A program made the translations under genes and the position numbers. From positions 23,142,077 through 23,206,076 of the forward strand of contig CM043946.1 in the NCBI GenBank assembly GCA_014529385.2: DNA of 64,000 bases, given 5' to 3'. The notes below the pieces were generated by a model, which did not search any database, was not told where the DNA came from, and saw only the letters and a program-made list of their open reading frames with translations. The stretch is from Adiantum capillus-veneris. Taxonomy: Eukaryota > Streptophyta > Polypodiopsida > Polypodiales > Pteridaceae. Below, one piece after another: positions 8,750 through 19,716 of this stretch (its first letter is position 1; each line of letters opens with the position of its first letter).

Positions 8750-10932
8750 CAGCACGACATCGTCTAGCTTTTCCAAATCTGCATGTCTTTCTGACAATTC
8801 ATGTCCAGTCCCCTCAAGAGTTTGTGCTACCCTTAATGTCGGAAATAGAAATTCTATTGGCAGTATGGCATCAAGACCATAAACAAGGTTAAAGGGTGTA
8901 GCATTTAAAGCCGTTTTGAATGAAACTCGATAAGCCCATAGAGCGGCATGGAGATTCATTTCCCAGTCTGTCCTTCCTAAACTAACCACTTTGGTCAGTA
9001 CTGTGCTAAGAATTATATTCGTATGCTCAGCTTGTCCGCTTTCTTGTGGGGGTGATAGGGAGCTGATTTGTTATGGATAACCATAAACTCATTAAGCAAA
9101 TACTCTATTACCTCGTTGAGGAAATGAGTTCCCCGATCACTGACAATCTCTATTGGCAGTCCATACCTTACGAATACATACTCATATAAGAATGCAGCAG
9201 TGGTTCTGGCATCATTCTTTTGGGTTGCTTTAGCCTCGGCCCACTTGGTCAAATAGTCCGTAGCTACAATGATATATTGAGCTTGGGTCCTATAAGCAGG
9301 TGGCTGTATCGATCCAAAAAAATCTATACCCCATTTTGCGAAGGCTCTAGCCCCCATCATTGGTCTTAAGGGCATGCTGTCTACTCGTGTTGGCATTTTT
9401 GCTCGTTGATAAGTATCACACCTTCGAACATATTCTTTGGCATCTGCAAAAAGTGTTGGCCACCATATGCCTTCCATCAAGATTGCTCTTGCGGTGGTCT
9501 CACTAGAAAAGTGACCTCCAGCTAATCCAGCATGTGCTTGTTCTATAATCGGAATATACTCATTTTTATTTGCACAAAGATGCAAATGCTGATCTTTACC
9601 TCTCCGATACAATTGTTTTCCAATGAGAGCATAGTCTCTTGATTTCGTTTCAATTGCTCTTTGACGGCGTTTACTCTTATCCTTAGGAAATGTTCGGCTC
9701 GATAAGTAAGTAACCAGATAGTTACTCCACTTAGGAACAGGTGACATTTGAAACAATGTTACATGATGAATGGGTGGTTGTTTCTGACATTGAGGGCAAT
9801 ATTTTACAAAAGATCGAACATCTATTCTCATATTCAGCCAAAATACTCCAAGTCTTAAGATCCGCTGCATAGTTTGGTCTTCCGCAAAGTGAAGTCCTAC
9901 TATGGTAACATGTGCTTGACTTAGATATTGATCCTTTTCTTCAGGATTAATGCATAAAAGAAATATCCCGTTTCGATTTCTCTTATATAGCCTCCCAGCT
10001 AGTAATTGATACATAGCCGATTGCTCGATTAAATCAATTGTGATAGGAAGTGGTGAATCCACTTGAGCTATCGTCATTAATGACACAATTTTTTCCGACC
10101 ACCTAGGTATCATTTCCACGAAGAACAAATAGGCATCTGGTAGATCATCATCTACCCCTTTAGGTGATTCCCCTGAAACAATCCTTGACAAATGATCTGT
10201 TCGTTGATGTGTAGTGTCTTTTTTTACAACCACAGTGAAATCAAATTTGAGAAGAATGATGAACCATCTCACTATTCTCCCTGTGTTGCATGGTTTGTTG
10301 ACCAAATATAACAAAGCTTGGTGGTCCACAAAGAACACAAACTTGTTGGCCAATAGGTAATGTCTATACTTTTTAACGGCATAGATCATTCCTAGTCCTT
10401 CTCTTTCAGTGGTGGTGTAATTTTTTTCTGCCATATTTAATTGTCGGCTAGCATAAGAAATAGGAAAGTCAATTTTCCCATCTCTTGGTTGGGCTGGTGT
10501 ACAACCAAATGCAAAGTTTGAAGCATTTACATGTACGTGGAATACTTTATCCCAATCGGGTGCTTTCAATATTGGAGCTGAGGTGAGAGCTTGCTTAAGC
10601 TTCATAAAGGATTCTTCACATGCCTCGGTCCATTCAAAGTGCGTAATCAAGCTGTACATAGGTTTTGCAATTATAGCATACATGTAGATGAACCGTCGGT
10701 AGTATCCACAATGTCCCATGAAGGCTTGTACCCCTTTGACTGTTGTTGGTCTAGGCAAATCAGCAATCACTATATGTCCAAGGATTTTACCTTGTCGTCC
10801 CATGAATGTGCACTTTTCAGGGTTTAAGAAAATCCTGTAAAGTCTACATTTTTCGAATACCTTTTTGAGGTGTTCAAAATTATCAGCTCGGATTGACGAA
10901 TGTACGCATAAATCATCCATGTATACTTCCAA
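8750..10932 (-). pseudogene. Ty3/gypsy RNase H, twin H2C2 zinc domains and integrase core
   Basis: The - strand frame 10932-9013 starts in the RT palm with VYMDDLC. It continues through RNase H (YASRQLN..E..YTTTERE, then VDHQALLYLV; the first Asp of the fold is Asn in HVNASN). It then holds two H2C2 zinc modules. The first is QAHVTIVGLHF...KYCPQCQ. The second is QAHAGLAGGHF...RRCDTYQ, whose last Cys is Tyr. The integrase core has WGIDFFGS and VSDRGTHF. One extra C in a C-run near 9048 shifts the frame, and the remainder (GQAEHTN with the third acidic residue, then ATPFNLVYG) reads on to 8750. There an unrelated LTR element begins. The twin zinc domain is not the usual layout and is shared with 24653-25786. 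Confidence 0.85.
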
Positions 10933-10938
10933 GAATTT

Positions 10939-11832
10939 TCAATTATACTCTTTGAAAGCATGGCTCATCAATCTCTGAAATGTGGCTGGAGCATTAGTTA
11001 ACCCAAATGGAATAACCCGATAGGCATATATACCCCATTTTGTTGCAAAAGCAGTTTTCTGTTGATCTTTTGGGTCAACCAAAAGTTGATTGTATCCCGA
11101 AAAGCCATCTAGGAAGCTGTAAGCTTCTTTTCTTGCCACTCGTTCTAAAACGTCCTCAGTTATCGGAAGAGGAAAGTTGTCTCTAATGGTAGCTGCATTC
11201 ACTTTTTTGAGATTAACGCACACCCGTAATTTCCCATTCTTCTTAGGTACTACCACAATTGGAGACACCCAATCAGTGTGTTCAATTTCGTAAATCAATT
11301 CGGCTTCCTTTAGTTTTTCAATCTCTTCTTTGATCTTTCTGGCAAATGTTTTGTTATAAGTGTATGGTCTCTGTCTACTTGGTTTCACATCATCTCTCAT
11401 GGGTATAGTATGTTGACAGATTTCTGGATCAACACCCTTGAGATCCTTGTAAGACCAAGCAAAGATATCCAGGTATTCCTTTAACAAGCTTAGCAAAAGC
11501 TTTTCTTCTTCTTCTGTTAGGTCATTTGCAATGTAAGTCGAACTAGGCTCTTCTCCTAGTTCAGCCAAGTCTACCCTTTTAGCGTTTTCAGGTCCTTCGT
11601 AAGACTCGCCTTGTTTCCGTAGCTCCCTAACAGGTTGTTCGATTATGATTTTTTGATCTTGGAGAGTATACTTTTTGTAATGGGATGGAACATGCATTGC
11701 ATCCTTACCATCCTCTTCCGTGGTTTCCATTTTGGTGATGTATATCTCCTTTAGATCTTTTTTCAACTCTTGATATTTCTTTTTCTGCTCGACTCTGGTC
11801 ATGAGTGGTTTTTTTATCCTGATGTTCTTCAT
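10939..11832 (-). pseudogene. Ty3/gypsy reverse transcriptase
   Basis: This encodes fingers and palm of the RT that copies element RNA into DNA. Visible motifs are VVVPKKNGKLRVCVN, FPLPITEDVL, the first catalytic Asp in SFLDGFSGYNQL, and FGLTNAPATFQRLM. The YMDD box lies just beyond, at the start of the next frame. A single in-frame TGA near 10937-10939 separates the two frames, so the RT is broken by one nonsense codon rather than a rearrangement. The N-terminal part (about residues 1-120) is the acidic linker found between protease and RT in this group. Confidence 0.9.
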
Positions 11833-11977
11833 GAATACCCTTCCTTATTTTTCTCGATGTCTGAGACATTTTTGAGTCTCCGTTTGAAGGATATCTGCCA
11901 GCTATTTTGTCCTTGACACAATCATTGGCATGTATCTGCATCAGGAATTGTGTTTTACTGGAGACTGATGGCATAGG

Positions 11978-12604
11978 TCATGCTTTCACAATTTTAATCT
12001 CCCTCTTTCTTCTATACCATTTTTGTCTTCTTGATTTCTTGTTTGGAAAGTCAAAAAACTTTTCCTCCCTTCCCCTTAAGAGTAATTGAGCCCTTGTATG
12101 CTCTTTTTCTGATCTCGAATCTTCTGAGCTAGATGAGTGTTCATCTAACTCATCAGTTGTGTTGTAATAGGGGTCAAAAAAGACTTGTTGAGCTTTCATC
12201 AAGTCCTTTGTTTTCTCATCCTTGTTTTCAATGTTAAGGACTGACATCATTTGGATGGGAATTATGTCGTAGCCATACTCATTGCAAAATTGAGTAGGCA
12301 TAGAGGTATTCATGCATACATCCATTGTCGCTAAGATTTGAGTCCACTCGAATGGTTCGAATAAATGTTCTAGAAAGGGTTCTGGTATGTAAGCTTCGTC
12401 TGTACATTCCCTTTCTAGGATACATTCCTCTCGTCTCAAGCTTCCATTTTCTGAAGCTCCGCACATCCAAATAGGAGCGTCTTTGTTTAGCCAAGATAGG
12501 AATTTAGTTTCAGCCGAAGAGACTGAATCAAACTCTTGGATGGGTGTTTTCAAGACGTCTCTATAGGTGTGGTCTTTTATATTGACTCTTGTTATAGATC
12601 CCAC
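11978..12604 (-). pseudogene. Gypsy polyprotein linker between protease and RT
   Basis: A 208-codon frame directly after the protease (GSITRVNIKDHTYRDVLKTP onward). It contains a Ser/Glu-rich acidic segment near its C-terminal third and a basic end. It has no catalytic motif that I recognise. It is continuous in position with the polyprotein and probably a spacer; a frameshift separates it from the RT frame. Confidence 0.6.
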
Positions 12605-12925
12605 CTACTTCAAGTACAGATAATCGTTTCCCCAATCTTGGATAAGCTGTACCTGTCGCATGAAAGGTCTTCCCAATATGATTTTATAGTTGAGTTTTTT
12701 CCCAAAGTCTACTATGGCAAAAGTGTGTTGATATTCAATTCCACAAGAGTTGACTATCACTTTTTCTAGTAGCCATAGTGGTCTTTCAATGTGTCCGCCA
12801 GCAACAGTAATTTCATTCGTGTTTGTCTAATGGGGGCTGGCTGTCCCAAGGATTCCCATACTGCTTTACTAGGCTATGGCTATGCTTGCTCCACTATCCA
12901 GTATTGCCATGGTTTCAATGTGATT
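12605..12925 (-). pseudogene. Upstream retropepsin (PR1) of the gypsy element
   Basis: The end of the frame 13855-12869 reads MAILDSGASIAIA, an intact D-S-G-A active-site loop of a retropepsin that matures the polyprotein. After a frame break at about 12868 the fold continues (KAVWESLGQP, then FGKKLNYKIILGRPFMRQ, then IQDWG). It lies in the standard place before RT. The ILGRPFMR and DW motifs resemble those of the extra protease-like domain at 5672-6256, suggesting the latter is a paralogue. Confidence 0.75.
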
Positions 12926-13970
12926 ATATCTCACTGAGAGAGTGGTGTTTCCTTCTTCCCCTTCATAATATTCTCCGACCTTGTTCATAGGAACTGATCG
13001 AATCTCTTTGTTTTCTGTTTCATTTTTTGAGTTTCTCCGATTCTTAGAGATTAACCGCGTTATACCCACCTTCTCCAAGGTTTTCTGTAAATCATTCCAT
13101 AAGTATGGTCTGAGTTTCAATAGTTCTCCCAGAGTAAGTGTGCATTGGATAGGTGTGGACATGATTGAATGAATGTTGTCTACTTCTAGGGTCTGTTTGG
13201 CTCTTTTTACTTGAGTGACCTTGCAAATGATAGACTCATCTTCATTATCTCCCAAGTAAGAAGGTAATATTTTTAATGCCATTGGTTTAGATATCCCTGA
13301 AGCCTCCAATCCGCAATCCCCGTACAAGGATTGTAAATCCATATTCATGTCAGATGGTAGGTTATCCAACCAGACTTCCTCTATAGGAGCCGAATTTAAA
13401 GTTAGGCTCCCATCATTGATCTCCCTTACCTTTTTCCATAAGTGTTCTGGCCAGTCTTCCTCTACGAATGGAATTCCGTCTAAGGCATCTTCACTATCTG
13501 GCACTATGAGCTCTGGTTCATTTGTTTCAAGGTGGGGTTTTGCCACCACATTGGATTTGGCTTTCATTTCTTCTACCGCAAGCTCTCCCGGTTTTGCAAT
13601 ACTTTCAAGCTTGGGTTTTTGTTTATCCAGCATTTCCTGCGTGATTCTTACCAAGTTTTGATAAGCTTCCAGCTTAGCTGCTTCCATGTCTGGAGATGGA
13701 TAGTTTTTCCATTTGTTTTCCATGTTTTGGCCTGCTTTAAGTCCTGCTTGGTAGGCTTCCAAGGTGGCATTGATAGGCTCAAAAATTTTATCAACCAGAA
13801 TGGATCCTCCAGATTTCACGGTTGTTTCCTTGAATTCATTGCCAGTTTCTTTCAACTTGTCTTGTGCTAGAATTTTTACTTTCTCTTCATTTTCAACCCG
13901 TTGTTGTTTTTCTCATTTCATATCTTTTGCTTCTGCTCCTTTTGATTCTTTGAGAAGAAACTTTCATGTT
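12926..13970 (-). pseudogene. Gypsy polyprotein segment between zinc knuckle and protease
   Basis: About 310 codons (frame 13855-12869) between the gag knuckle and PR1, with several charged and helical stretches and EEMKAK-type runs. No known domain is recognised. It is colinear with gag and protease and has only a short break near 13860-13970. Confidence 0.5.
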
Positions 13971-14632
13971 CTATGAATCATCAGAGGAACTGTGTTTCTT
14001 TTTCTTTGCCTGGGCTCTAGTGATTACCTTGATTGAAAAAATCGGTTCGCTCTCTGATGAGCTACTATGCATCACTTGGACTACGTTGACTACAGTTTTT
14101 CCCTTGTTCAAAGGATTCTTAGGACAATCTTTCGGAAAGCGCCCTTCCTTTTTGCAACATTGTATGCAATAAGCTTCAATTGGTTTGAGGTTTTTGTCAG
14201 GATCTGGACATTCGTTCTTCCAATGGTCATCAACACCACAGTTATGACAGTTTCCTGTTCTGGGCTTCATCATGGGTCTTCCCATGGGAGGTTTGACACC
14301 TTGATTAGCTACATAATACATTGGTGCGAGCTCTGGTGGAGCATAAGTCATGGTTTCCTCCATTGGTGGTGGGTGTGGACTATACCAATCTCCCTCTACC
14401 AGTACTGTAGATGGACTAGGCTCTGCATAGGGTGTAACATGTAGTAATGCTTGTTCATCTATGACTCCTTTTGAGTGCAAGTACTTTACATGCACCGCAT
14501 TATGTCCTGGATAAGGAGGTTGTTGTCCGAACACAGGTTGAGGTCTCTCCATACCCATTGGTGGTCTTTGAACTTGAGCCATATTAGGCTGATATCTGTA
14601 CATGGGTTATCCCTGGGGCCTCATGGGTACGT
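13971..14632 (-). pseudogene. Gypsy gag C-terminus with zinc knuckles
   Basis: The frame 14603-13971 has a Pro/Met/Gln-rich region followed by CHNCGVDDHWKNEC, a complete CCHC knuckle. A second knuckle-like motif (CIQCCKKEGRFPKDC) lacks the His. Both would bind element RNA. A Ser-rich acidic and Lys-rich tail follows. Upstream gag is interrupted at about 14632 by the LTR element 14633-18364 and probably resumes at 18365. Confidence 0.75.
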
Positions 14633-15689
14633 TGGTACAACCAAATTTTGTCGACGGTAGAAATGGGCACAAGTGGGGCTATGTGGTTGAGCAGATGAAG
14701 GCCCCGGTGATAATGAAGCTATGATGTGCCACTGTGGTTAGGTGGATTGGGAAATTTATGCATATGATGGTTTTTTTGGCCAAGGGTGTGCTGTCAGACA
14801 CCAAACTGGGTGATGGCCTTATATGCCCAAAGTGGTGGTTTTGTATGCCAAGGTGTGGTGCTCGATGGGCTTTTCGAGCAGGTCTAGACGGCTCGACAAT
14901 CGGAGTTGTGGTGATCGATTTGCGCTAGGTGGGAAATTGACGATGATTGTCGGCAAGGTAGCACCAGGTGATTTTCTTGGTCTTTGTCGCCCCGGTTTGC
15001 GGCCTCAGCAAGGTTAAAGTATGGTGTAGGTTGGCAAGTTCGGACTCCGGGTTGATGACCTTCGGTATCTTTTTGCAGCTCGAGAATCAGTGCACAAAGC
15101 ACCGGCAATGTGGGGAATGAGGATTTAAAAAGACCCCTTGGTTATTGGTTATAAAGGTTAAAATATAAAGGGAGTGGGGCTCCAAAGTTAAAGTTAAAGA
15201 GGGCAAGGAAATAGAAGAAGCTCAAGTGAGTTCACAGCTGTCGCTGATGTGAAATCCTCTTTGGAAAATTTGAAGGCTTGATCTTAAAGAGTTAAAAAAA
15301 AAAGATCATATCTTTTAACCAAAGGAAGAAAGGGAGCAACAACGGCGCCGTCGTTGCCCTTTTTGGAAAAGGAAGAGGCATAGGAAAAAAAGAAAAAGGA
15401 GGAGTGGAGGGAAGTTTTTTTAGGTTTTTTCGGTGCTCGCTTGTTTGAAGGCGAAGAGGAGCTCACGAGGAGCAAGAAGCCATGAAAGCTTGGTGTCGGA
15501 CTTGAGCAGGGCTTGTCCCTTTCTATTTGATGAACACTGATGAGTGGCAGTGGTCTTGTATAAACCTTTTTATGCGAGTAAAGAAGGAGTCCCCCCACAT
15601 GAGCAATTGCATCGTGCTTTTCCCTTCCCCCCTTTCTTCTCTGCTCTATTGAGAGTGTGTGCGGTAGTGTGCCCCGCGACATAACATCT

Positions 15690-15750
<61 letters not shown>

Positions 15751-15969
15751 GGTTTACAAGACACGGCGATTGTCATCATTATGTGGGTGCGGGTTGTGTG
15801 ATGGCCGTGTGAGTTTGTGTGCGTCTATGTGAGCGCATGTGCGCGTGCGGTTTAGTGAGAAGTGCGAGTCGAAGGTGCTTGCCAAGTGGATTGAGGTGCT
15901 GTGTGTGCCCTGTGCTATAGAGGCAGCCGTGTTAACACGCTGGGTGTGTCCTCCCATTCCCCCTCTCCA
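14633..15969 (+). repeat. Left LTR of the gag-only element
   Basis: Starts TGGTACAACC and ends near CTCTCCA just before the primer-binding-site-like motif. Only the first 276 bp can be compared with the right copy. The rest is assigned from the position of the motif. It contains a TATA-like AAAATATAAAGGG at about 15160-15172 and a (GA)n tract at 15694-15745 downstream of it. Confidence 0.55.
15694..15745. repeat. (GA)26 microsatellite in LTR
   Basis: Uninterrupted AG repeat downstream of the TATA-like site, so it would be transcribed as GA in the element's leader. Confidence 0.98.
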
Positions 15970-15974
15970 TCTTT

Positions 15975-15996
15975 TGGTGCCCCCACAGAGGAGCGC
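15975..15996 (+). other. Primer-binding-site-like motif
   Basis: TGGTGCCCCCACAGAGGAG closely matches TGGTGCCCCCACTGAGG at the equivalent place in the complete gypsy element (54179-54195, - strand). A tRNA 3' end ending in ...GGGGGCACCA would pair; I do not name the tRNA. Confidence 0.6.
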
Positions 15997-16032
15997 ACTG
16001 ATAGCTCTTCGGTGATGTGATTGGAAGCAAGG

Positions 16033-16476
16033 ATGTGGCAAAGCACTGGCCCGATCTTTAGTGGAAGCGAGGATGCGGACAACTGGCTGGAGGATTTTGA
16101 TTTGTTCCTGCTATCATTGGAGATGATAGGTGATGATGACAAGGTGCGTACGGTGCCCTTAGTGCTGCGAGGAAAAGCTAAGGCTTGGTTTGATGGTCTG
16201 CAGGCAGACAAACAGATTTGGACAAGTTTTAAGGAGCGATTTTCTGCTGCAGTTTTGCAAGGTCGTGTCGATCAATGAAGTGGAAGCGCAGATTAAAGGC
16301 CTGCGGCAAGATATAAGTGCCAATTTTGAGGTTTTTGTGGCTGAGTTTGAAGCTCGCCGGAGGCAGTTGGTGGCAGTTACGCATGTGGTTAACGACGACT
16401 GCTTCAAGTTGGAAAAGTTTCTTGTGTGTCTACATCCGGTGGTTCGAGAAAAGGTTGATGATGAAGAGCCTAAGTG
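16033..16476 (+). pseudogene. Ty3-type gag of the non-autonomous element
   Basis: The first ATG at 16033 opens a gag fold: NWLEDFDLFLLSLEMIGDDD, then LRGKAKAWFDGL, then WTSFKERFSA. This is the retrotransposon-gag capsid pattern. One frameshift near 16265 moves the rest into another frame (FVAEFEARRRQL, then KLEKFLVCLHP), ending at 16476. No zinc knuckle follows. Capsid supplied in trans by a relative is the likely way this element moved. Confidence 0.7.
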
Positions 16477-16519
16477 ATACGGTGAGGCAGTCCAGGTTGC
16501 CAGGGTCAAGAGCCACAAA

Positions 16520-17884
16520 GTGAAGAGGAAAATGGAGCTTGGCTTGCTAAAGGCGACAGATTGTGCGCTTGTTGAGGCAGCAGGGTGTTCTTTGAGCCCG
16601 CCGAGGATGGTGCCAATGATGCAAAGTATGCAGCCTGTTGAGGTAAGGCCAATGGTGAATTTTTCTTGTTCGGAGGTGCATGTTTGCAGGATGCTAGTGC
16701 CAATGGTGGATGTGCTTGCCAACGAGGACAAGCCATGTGTTCAAGAGAGTCTGTGTGCAGCGAAGATGGTAGATGCCAAGTGTCAAGTGAAGCTTGAAGA
16801 GACAGTAGAGCCTGTTCTTGTGGAGTCTTTGGTCGAGAAGATGGCAGGTTATGGCCAGGTTGTAGGTACCAAGAGCTTGGATTTGGAAGATGAGAGTGTG
16901 CAGAGCCAAGTTGGTAGTAGCCAAGCTTTTTTGGAGCTGCTAAAGGATGTGAATACAGGTGCCGAGTCGGCCTATGGCAGTGATAGTGATGGGAGTCTGA
17001 GCTCGAGTTTGTGGGATACAGGTGAAGAGGACAAGTCCACATCCTATGGCAAAGAGACGGACTCTAGTGAGCCTGAGATGGTACAGGTAGAGCTGCCTAG
17101 TTTGGTATATAAAGATGTGATGGTTGCCAATGTGGCTGAAGTGCAGGTGGAAGTGCCCAAGCTTGGGGTTGAGGATATGCATGCAAAGGTTTTGTGCGGC
17201 ACCATGCTTATGGTGATGTTGGTTAAAGTGGCCATGCAGTGTGTTTTGATAGTGAGGCAGGTATTGAACTTGGCCAAAGAGAAAGTTGCCATGGAGGTGG
17301 AAAGTGAACGGGTTAAAGAGGATGGTTTGCAAGAGGCATTGGTGGAGCCATGTGGCTCTCTTGGTTTGGATGAGCATGAGGATACGGTGTTTGAGGATGC
17401 CATAGGCATGGACTGCGATGGTATGATGCCGTTAGAGAGGCCTTTGGGTGATGAACATGTGCATTTGGGCTTGGGTGAAGAGAAAGAACAGGCTATGGGT
17501 GTTGTGAAGCCGTCAAGGGAGATGTGCCATTGGGTCGTGAAGACTATGCTTGTGAGTACAGCAGTGCAGTGGGCATGCCGCCAGTTGCAGGAGTCTGTGG
17601 AGGAGTCCTCCACTTTACATGGTTGGGTGGGAGGGTCAGGTTTGTCCGTTGATGTTGGTTTGTCCATCGATGCTGGTATGTCTGTTGGTGTGGCTGTTGG
17701 GAAAAGTGGTGAGTATGAGAGTTCTCTTTTGAGTGCTTGGATGCCACTGGCTACGTGGAGCAGTGAGGCTATGTTGTGTGCACTTTGGGTGCACTATTGT
17801 GTCTGTGTTGGGGTGCAACACTACAGGGAATTGCTACTTGTGGATGGACAAGACCAGTACCATGTGTTTGACCCTGGTGGATGA
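16520..17884 (+). CDS. 454-aa ORF of the gag-only element, unknown function
   Basis: An intact 454-codon ORF rich in Val, Met, Glu and Ser, with an acidic, Ser-rich middle (DSDGSLSSSLWDTGEEDKST) and no zinc knuckle, protease D-S/T-G or RT motifs. It follows the gag fragment by 43 bp, and gag reads into its region in another frame, so it may be the C-terminal part of a longer Gag. The repeated VEVP/VEAP-like and VDVGLSIDAGMS phrases look low-complexity. It is the longest unbroken frame in this element. Confidence 0.5.
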   Translation: MKRKMELGLLKATDCALVEAAGCSLSPPRMVPMMQSMQPVEVRPMVNFSCSEVHVCRMLVPMVDVLANEDKPCVQESLCAAKMVDAKCQVKLEETVEPVLVESLVEKMAGYGQVVGTKSLDLEDESVQSQVGSSQAFLELLKDVNTGAESAYGSDSDGSLSSSLWDTGEEDKSTSYGKETDSSEPEMVQVELPSLVYKDVMVANVAEVQVEVPKLGVEDMHAKVLCGTMLMVMLVKVAMQCVLIVRQVLNLAKEKVAMEVESERVKEDGLQEALVEPCGSLGLDEHEDTVFEDAIGMDCDGMMPLERPLGDEHVHLGLGEEKEQAMGVVKPSREMCHWVVKTMLVSTAVQWACRQLQESVEESSTLHGWVGGSGLSVDVGLSIDAGMSVGVAVGKSGEYESSLLSAWMPLATWSSEAMLCALWVHYCVCVGVQHYRELLLVDGQDQYHVFDPGG

Positions 17885-18067
17885 TAGTAGGTAAAGTAGG
17901 GGGTAGGGCAACCCGCCTAAAGGAAGGCCATCAACAAGAGCTATGTATATAGTGTACATACAGGTTGTGGTATTCTTTTTGTGGTTAGTTTGGTGGTTTT
18001 CTCAGTGTTGGTGCGGTTATGCCGTTTTGGTGTGCAATGAGTATGCTTTTGGTTGAGCATAAATGCT

Positions 18068-18088
18068 CAACGAGGGGGTGGGCAATGA
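18068..18088 (+). other. Polypurine tract of the gag-only element
   Basis: CAACGAGGGGGTGGGCAATGA immediately before the TGGTACAACC start of the right LTR, the expected place for plus-strand priming. Confidence 0.55.
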
Positions 18089-18364
18089 TGGTACAACCAA
18101 ATGTTGTCGACGGTAGAAATGGGCACAAGCGGGGCTATGTGGTCGAGCAGATGCAGGCCCAGGTGATAATGTAGCTGTGATGTGCCACTATGATAGGGTG
18201 GATCGGGAAATGTATGCATATGATGGTCTTTTTGGCCAAGGGTGTGCTGTCAGATGCCAAACTGGGTGATGGCCTTATATGCCCAAAGTGGTGGTTTTGT
18301 ATGCCAAGGTGTGGTGCTCGATGGGCTTTCCAAGCAGGTCTAGATGACTCGACAATCGGAGTTG
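18089..18364 (+). repeat. Truncated right LTR of the gag-only element
   Basis: Matches 14633-14905 with scattered substitutions, then breaks off at CGGAGTTG, where gag sequence of the host element resumes. The missing kilobase of LTR marks a deletion at this end. Confidence 0.75.
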
Positions 18365-18835
18365 TCCATGTACATTTTTCCTTGTTTGTTTGTCCTAACC
18401 TCTTCTTTGAACTCAATACCATGATAATCAATGCGAATAGCATACTCTTCGTTAGGATCCAAGTAAACCTGGGCTCCATGAAGATTAGTCTTGTAAAAAG
18501 AGAGTATATGCTTATAGCGCATTATCGTTTCGGTTTTCGAGTGAGTCGAGTAAGAAGAAATTTCGGATGTTGAATCTGAAAAAGTGTCCGAGACTTCTTC
18601 AGGAATTGTGTGCAAGGAGTTGCCTTGATTTACGCTTTCTTCAGTGGATACTCTATTGGTGTTTTCTCCGAATAGGCCTTGATTTCCTATTACACGACCG
18701 AATCTAAGGTTCATATAGACTTATGAAGCCCTGGATAGAGTACTCACCTTAGATTGACTTGTCGCCAATTTCCACTTGATTCAATTGCAACTTTTTGTCA
18801 AGCCACTGATTCCTCGTCTGCAACCTGATTCCTGT
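18365..18835 (-). pseudogene. 5' exons of the gypsy gag (likely part of the 8750-14632 element)
   Basis: The - strand frame 18714-18365 (MNLRFGRVIGNQGL to KMYMD) is rich in Ser and Asp and is cut by the gag-only element. Upstream, an acceptor ending TTTTGTACAG at about 18835 and a strong donor AAG/GTGAGTA near 18750 bound a small exon. Another acceptor-like CCTTAG lies near 18706. So gag appears to start after one or more introns, the first of which would contain array 2. It has no recognised domain; the link to the downstream gag rests on strand, order and interruption by the nested element. Confidence 0.4.
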
Positions 18836-19118
18836 ACAAAATTAATCAAATTGGCTATTTTTCTATAAGGACAGTAGAGCTCTTGAGAACTCCAGTGATT
18901 GGTCTCTATATTTCACTTCAACTCGTGCTATGGAAGTCAAAATTTTGACTCTCAGATTCAACTTAGCAAAATCAAAGGTCTAATTTGCAACCTGTAACTG
19001 AGTGTATCTGCACCAATTTTGATCCGATTGAACCCAAAATTGCCCTATGGCTTTATATTTTGCTGGTCTAACACTGTATAAGCCCAAAAGTGAAAATTGA
19101 AGTCTTTGGATAACAGAA

Positions 19119-19716
19119 GTAAATAATCGCGATTATTTACTTTTGTCACTTTTTTGCACTTTTTGGATTGGTTTGGCAAGTATACAACTTGTAAAAGCCC
19201 TTGGGCAAGTTTCAACAAGTTTGGAAAAAATTTGATCAAGTTTACCCACTGTTCCGTGTTCGCAGACTCTGATTTCGAGAACCTTGCTTAAGTCTCACTT
19301 TGTGGTCCAAATTTCACCAAAATTGATTTGTGGGGTCTACTTGATGTGCTTGACCTTGTGGTATACTCAAATTTGCAAAATCACCAAGTTTTGAAGCAGA
19401 TATAAATAATTGGGATTATTTACTCCTGACTATTTCTTGCAAATTTTTGTCCCAACTTTGACACAGATCTATTAAGCACCGTATGTTAAAATCACTAGCC
19501 AATTTTCATCAAGTTTGGACAATTTTTGGTCAAATGGTCATCAATTATCTGTCCGCAGACTAACTTTACAATTTTTGTCACAGTTTTCACTCCAGTGATC
19601 CAAATATTACCAAATTTGGTTTGTGGGCTTATTAGAACATGGTAAAGCTAGTGGTATGCCAACTTGGTCAAAAAAGTTAAAAAACAGGGCATATGTAAAT
19701 AATCGCGATTATTTAC
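19119..19716. repeat. Palindrome array 2 (3 copies, about 288-bp spacing)
   Basis: The 22-bp palindrome made of TAAATAATCGCGATTATTTA with flanking G and C occurs perfectly at 19119-19140 and 19695-19716. A variant with core TGGG lies at 19403-19422. Core-to-core spacings are 283 and 293 bp. Between them are degenerate repeats with TTTGGTCAAGTTT-like phrases. Same palindrome as array 1. No coding potential; a splice acceptor lies downstream on the - strand at about 18835. Confidence 0.9.

Larger units (their letters stand above)
14633..18364 (+). mobile_element. Gag-only non-autonomous LTR retrotransposon, 3' LTR truncated
   Basis: TGGTACAACC begins both the left block (14633) and the right block (18089), and 276 bp are near-identical between them. 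The left LTR runs to about 15969, where a primer-binding-site-like TGGTGCCCCC follows. Inside are a gag (16033-16476) and one 454-codon ORF; no protease, RT or integrase is seen. A purine tract precedes the right LTR. The right LTR stops at 18364 after 276 bp, so the 3' end was lost. It sits inside the gag region of the gypsy element whose parts lie at 8750-14632 and 18365-19790. I could not identify a target duplication, consistent with the truncation. Confidence 0.7.

Noticed and set aside
16159-17821. Large - strand ORFs opposite the gag-only element's genes
   Set aside because: They are antisense shadows of the + strand gag and 454-codon ORF, with Thr/His/Ser-rich composition typical of such shadows.
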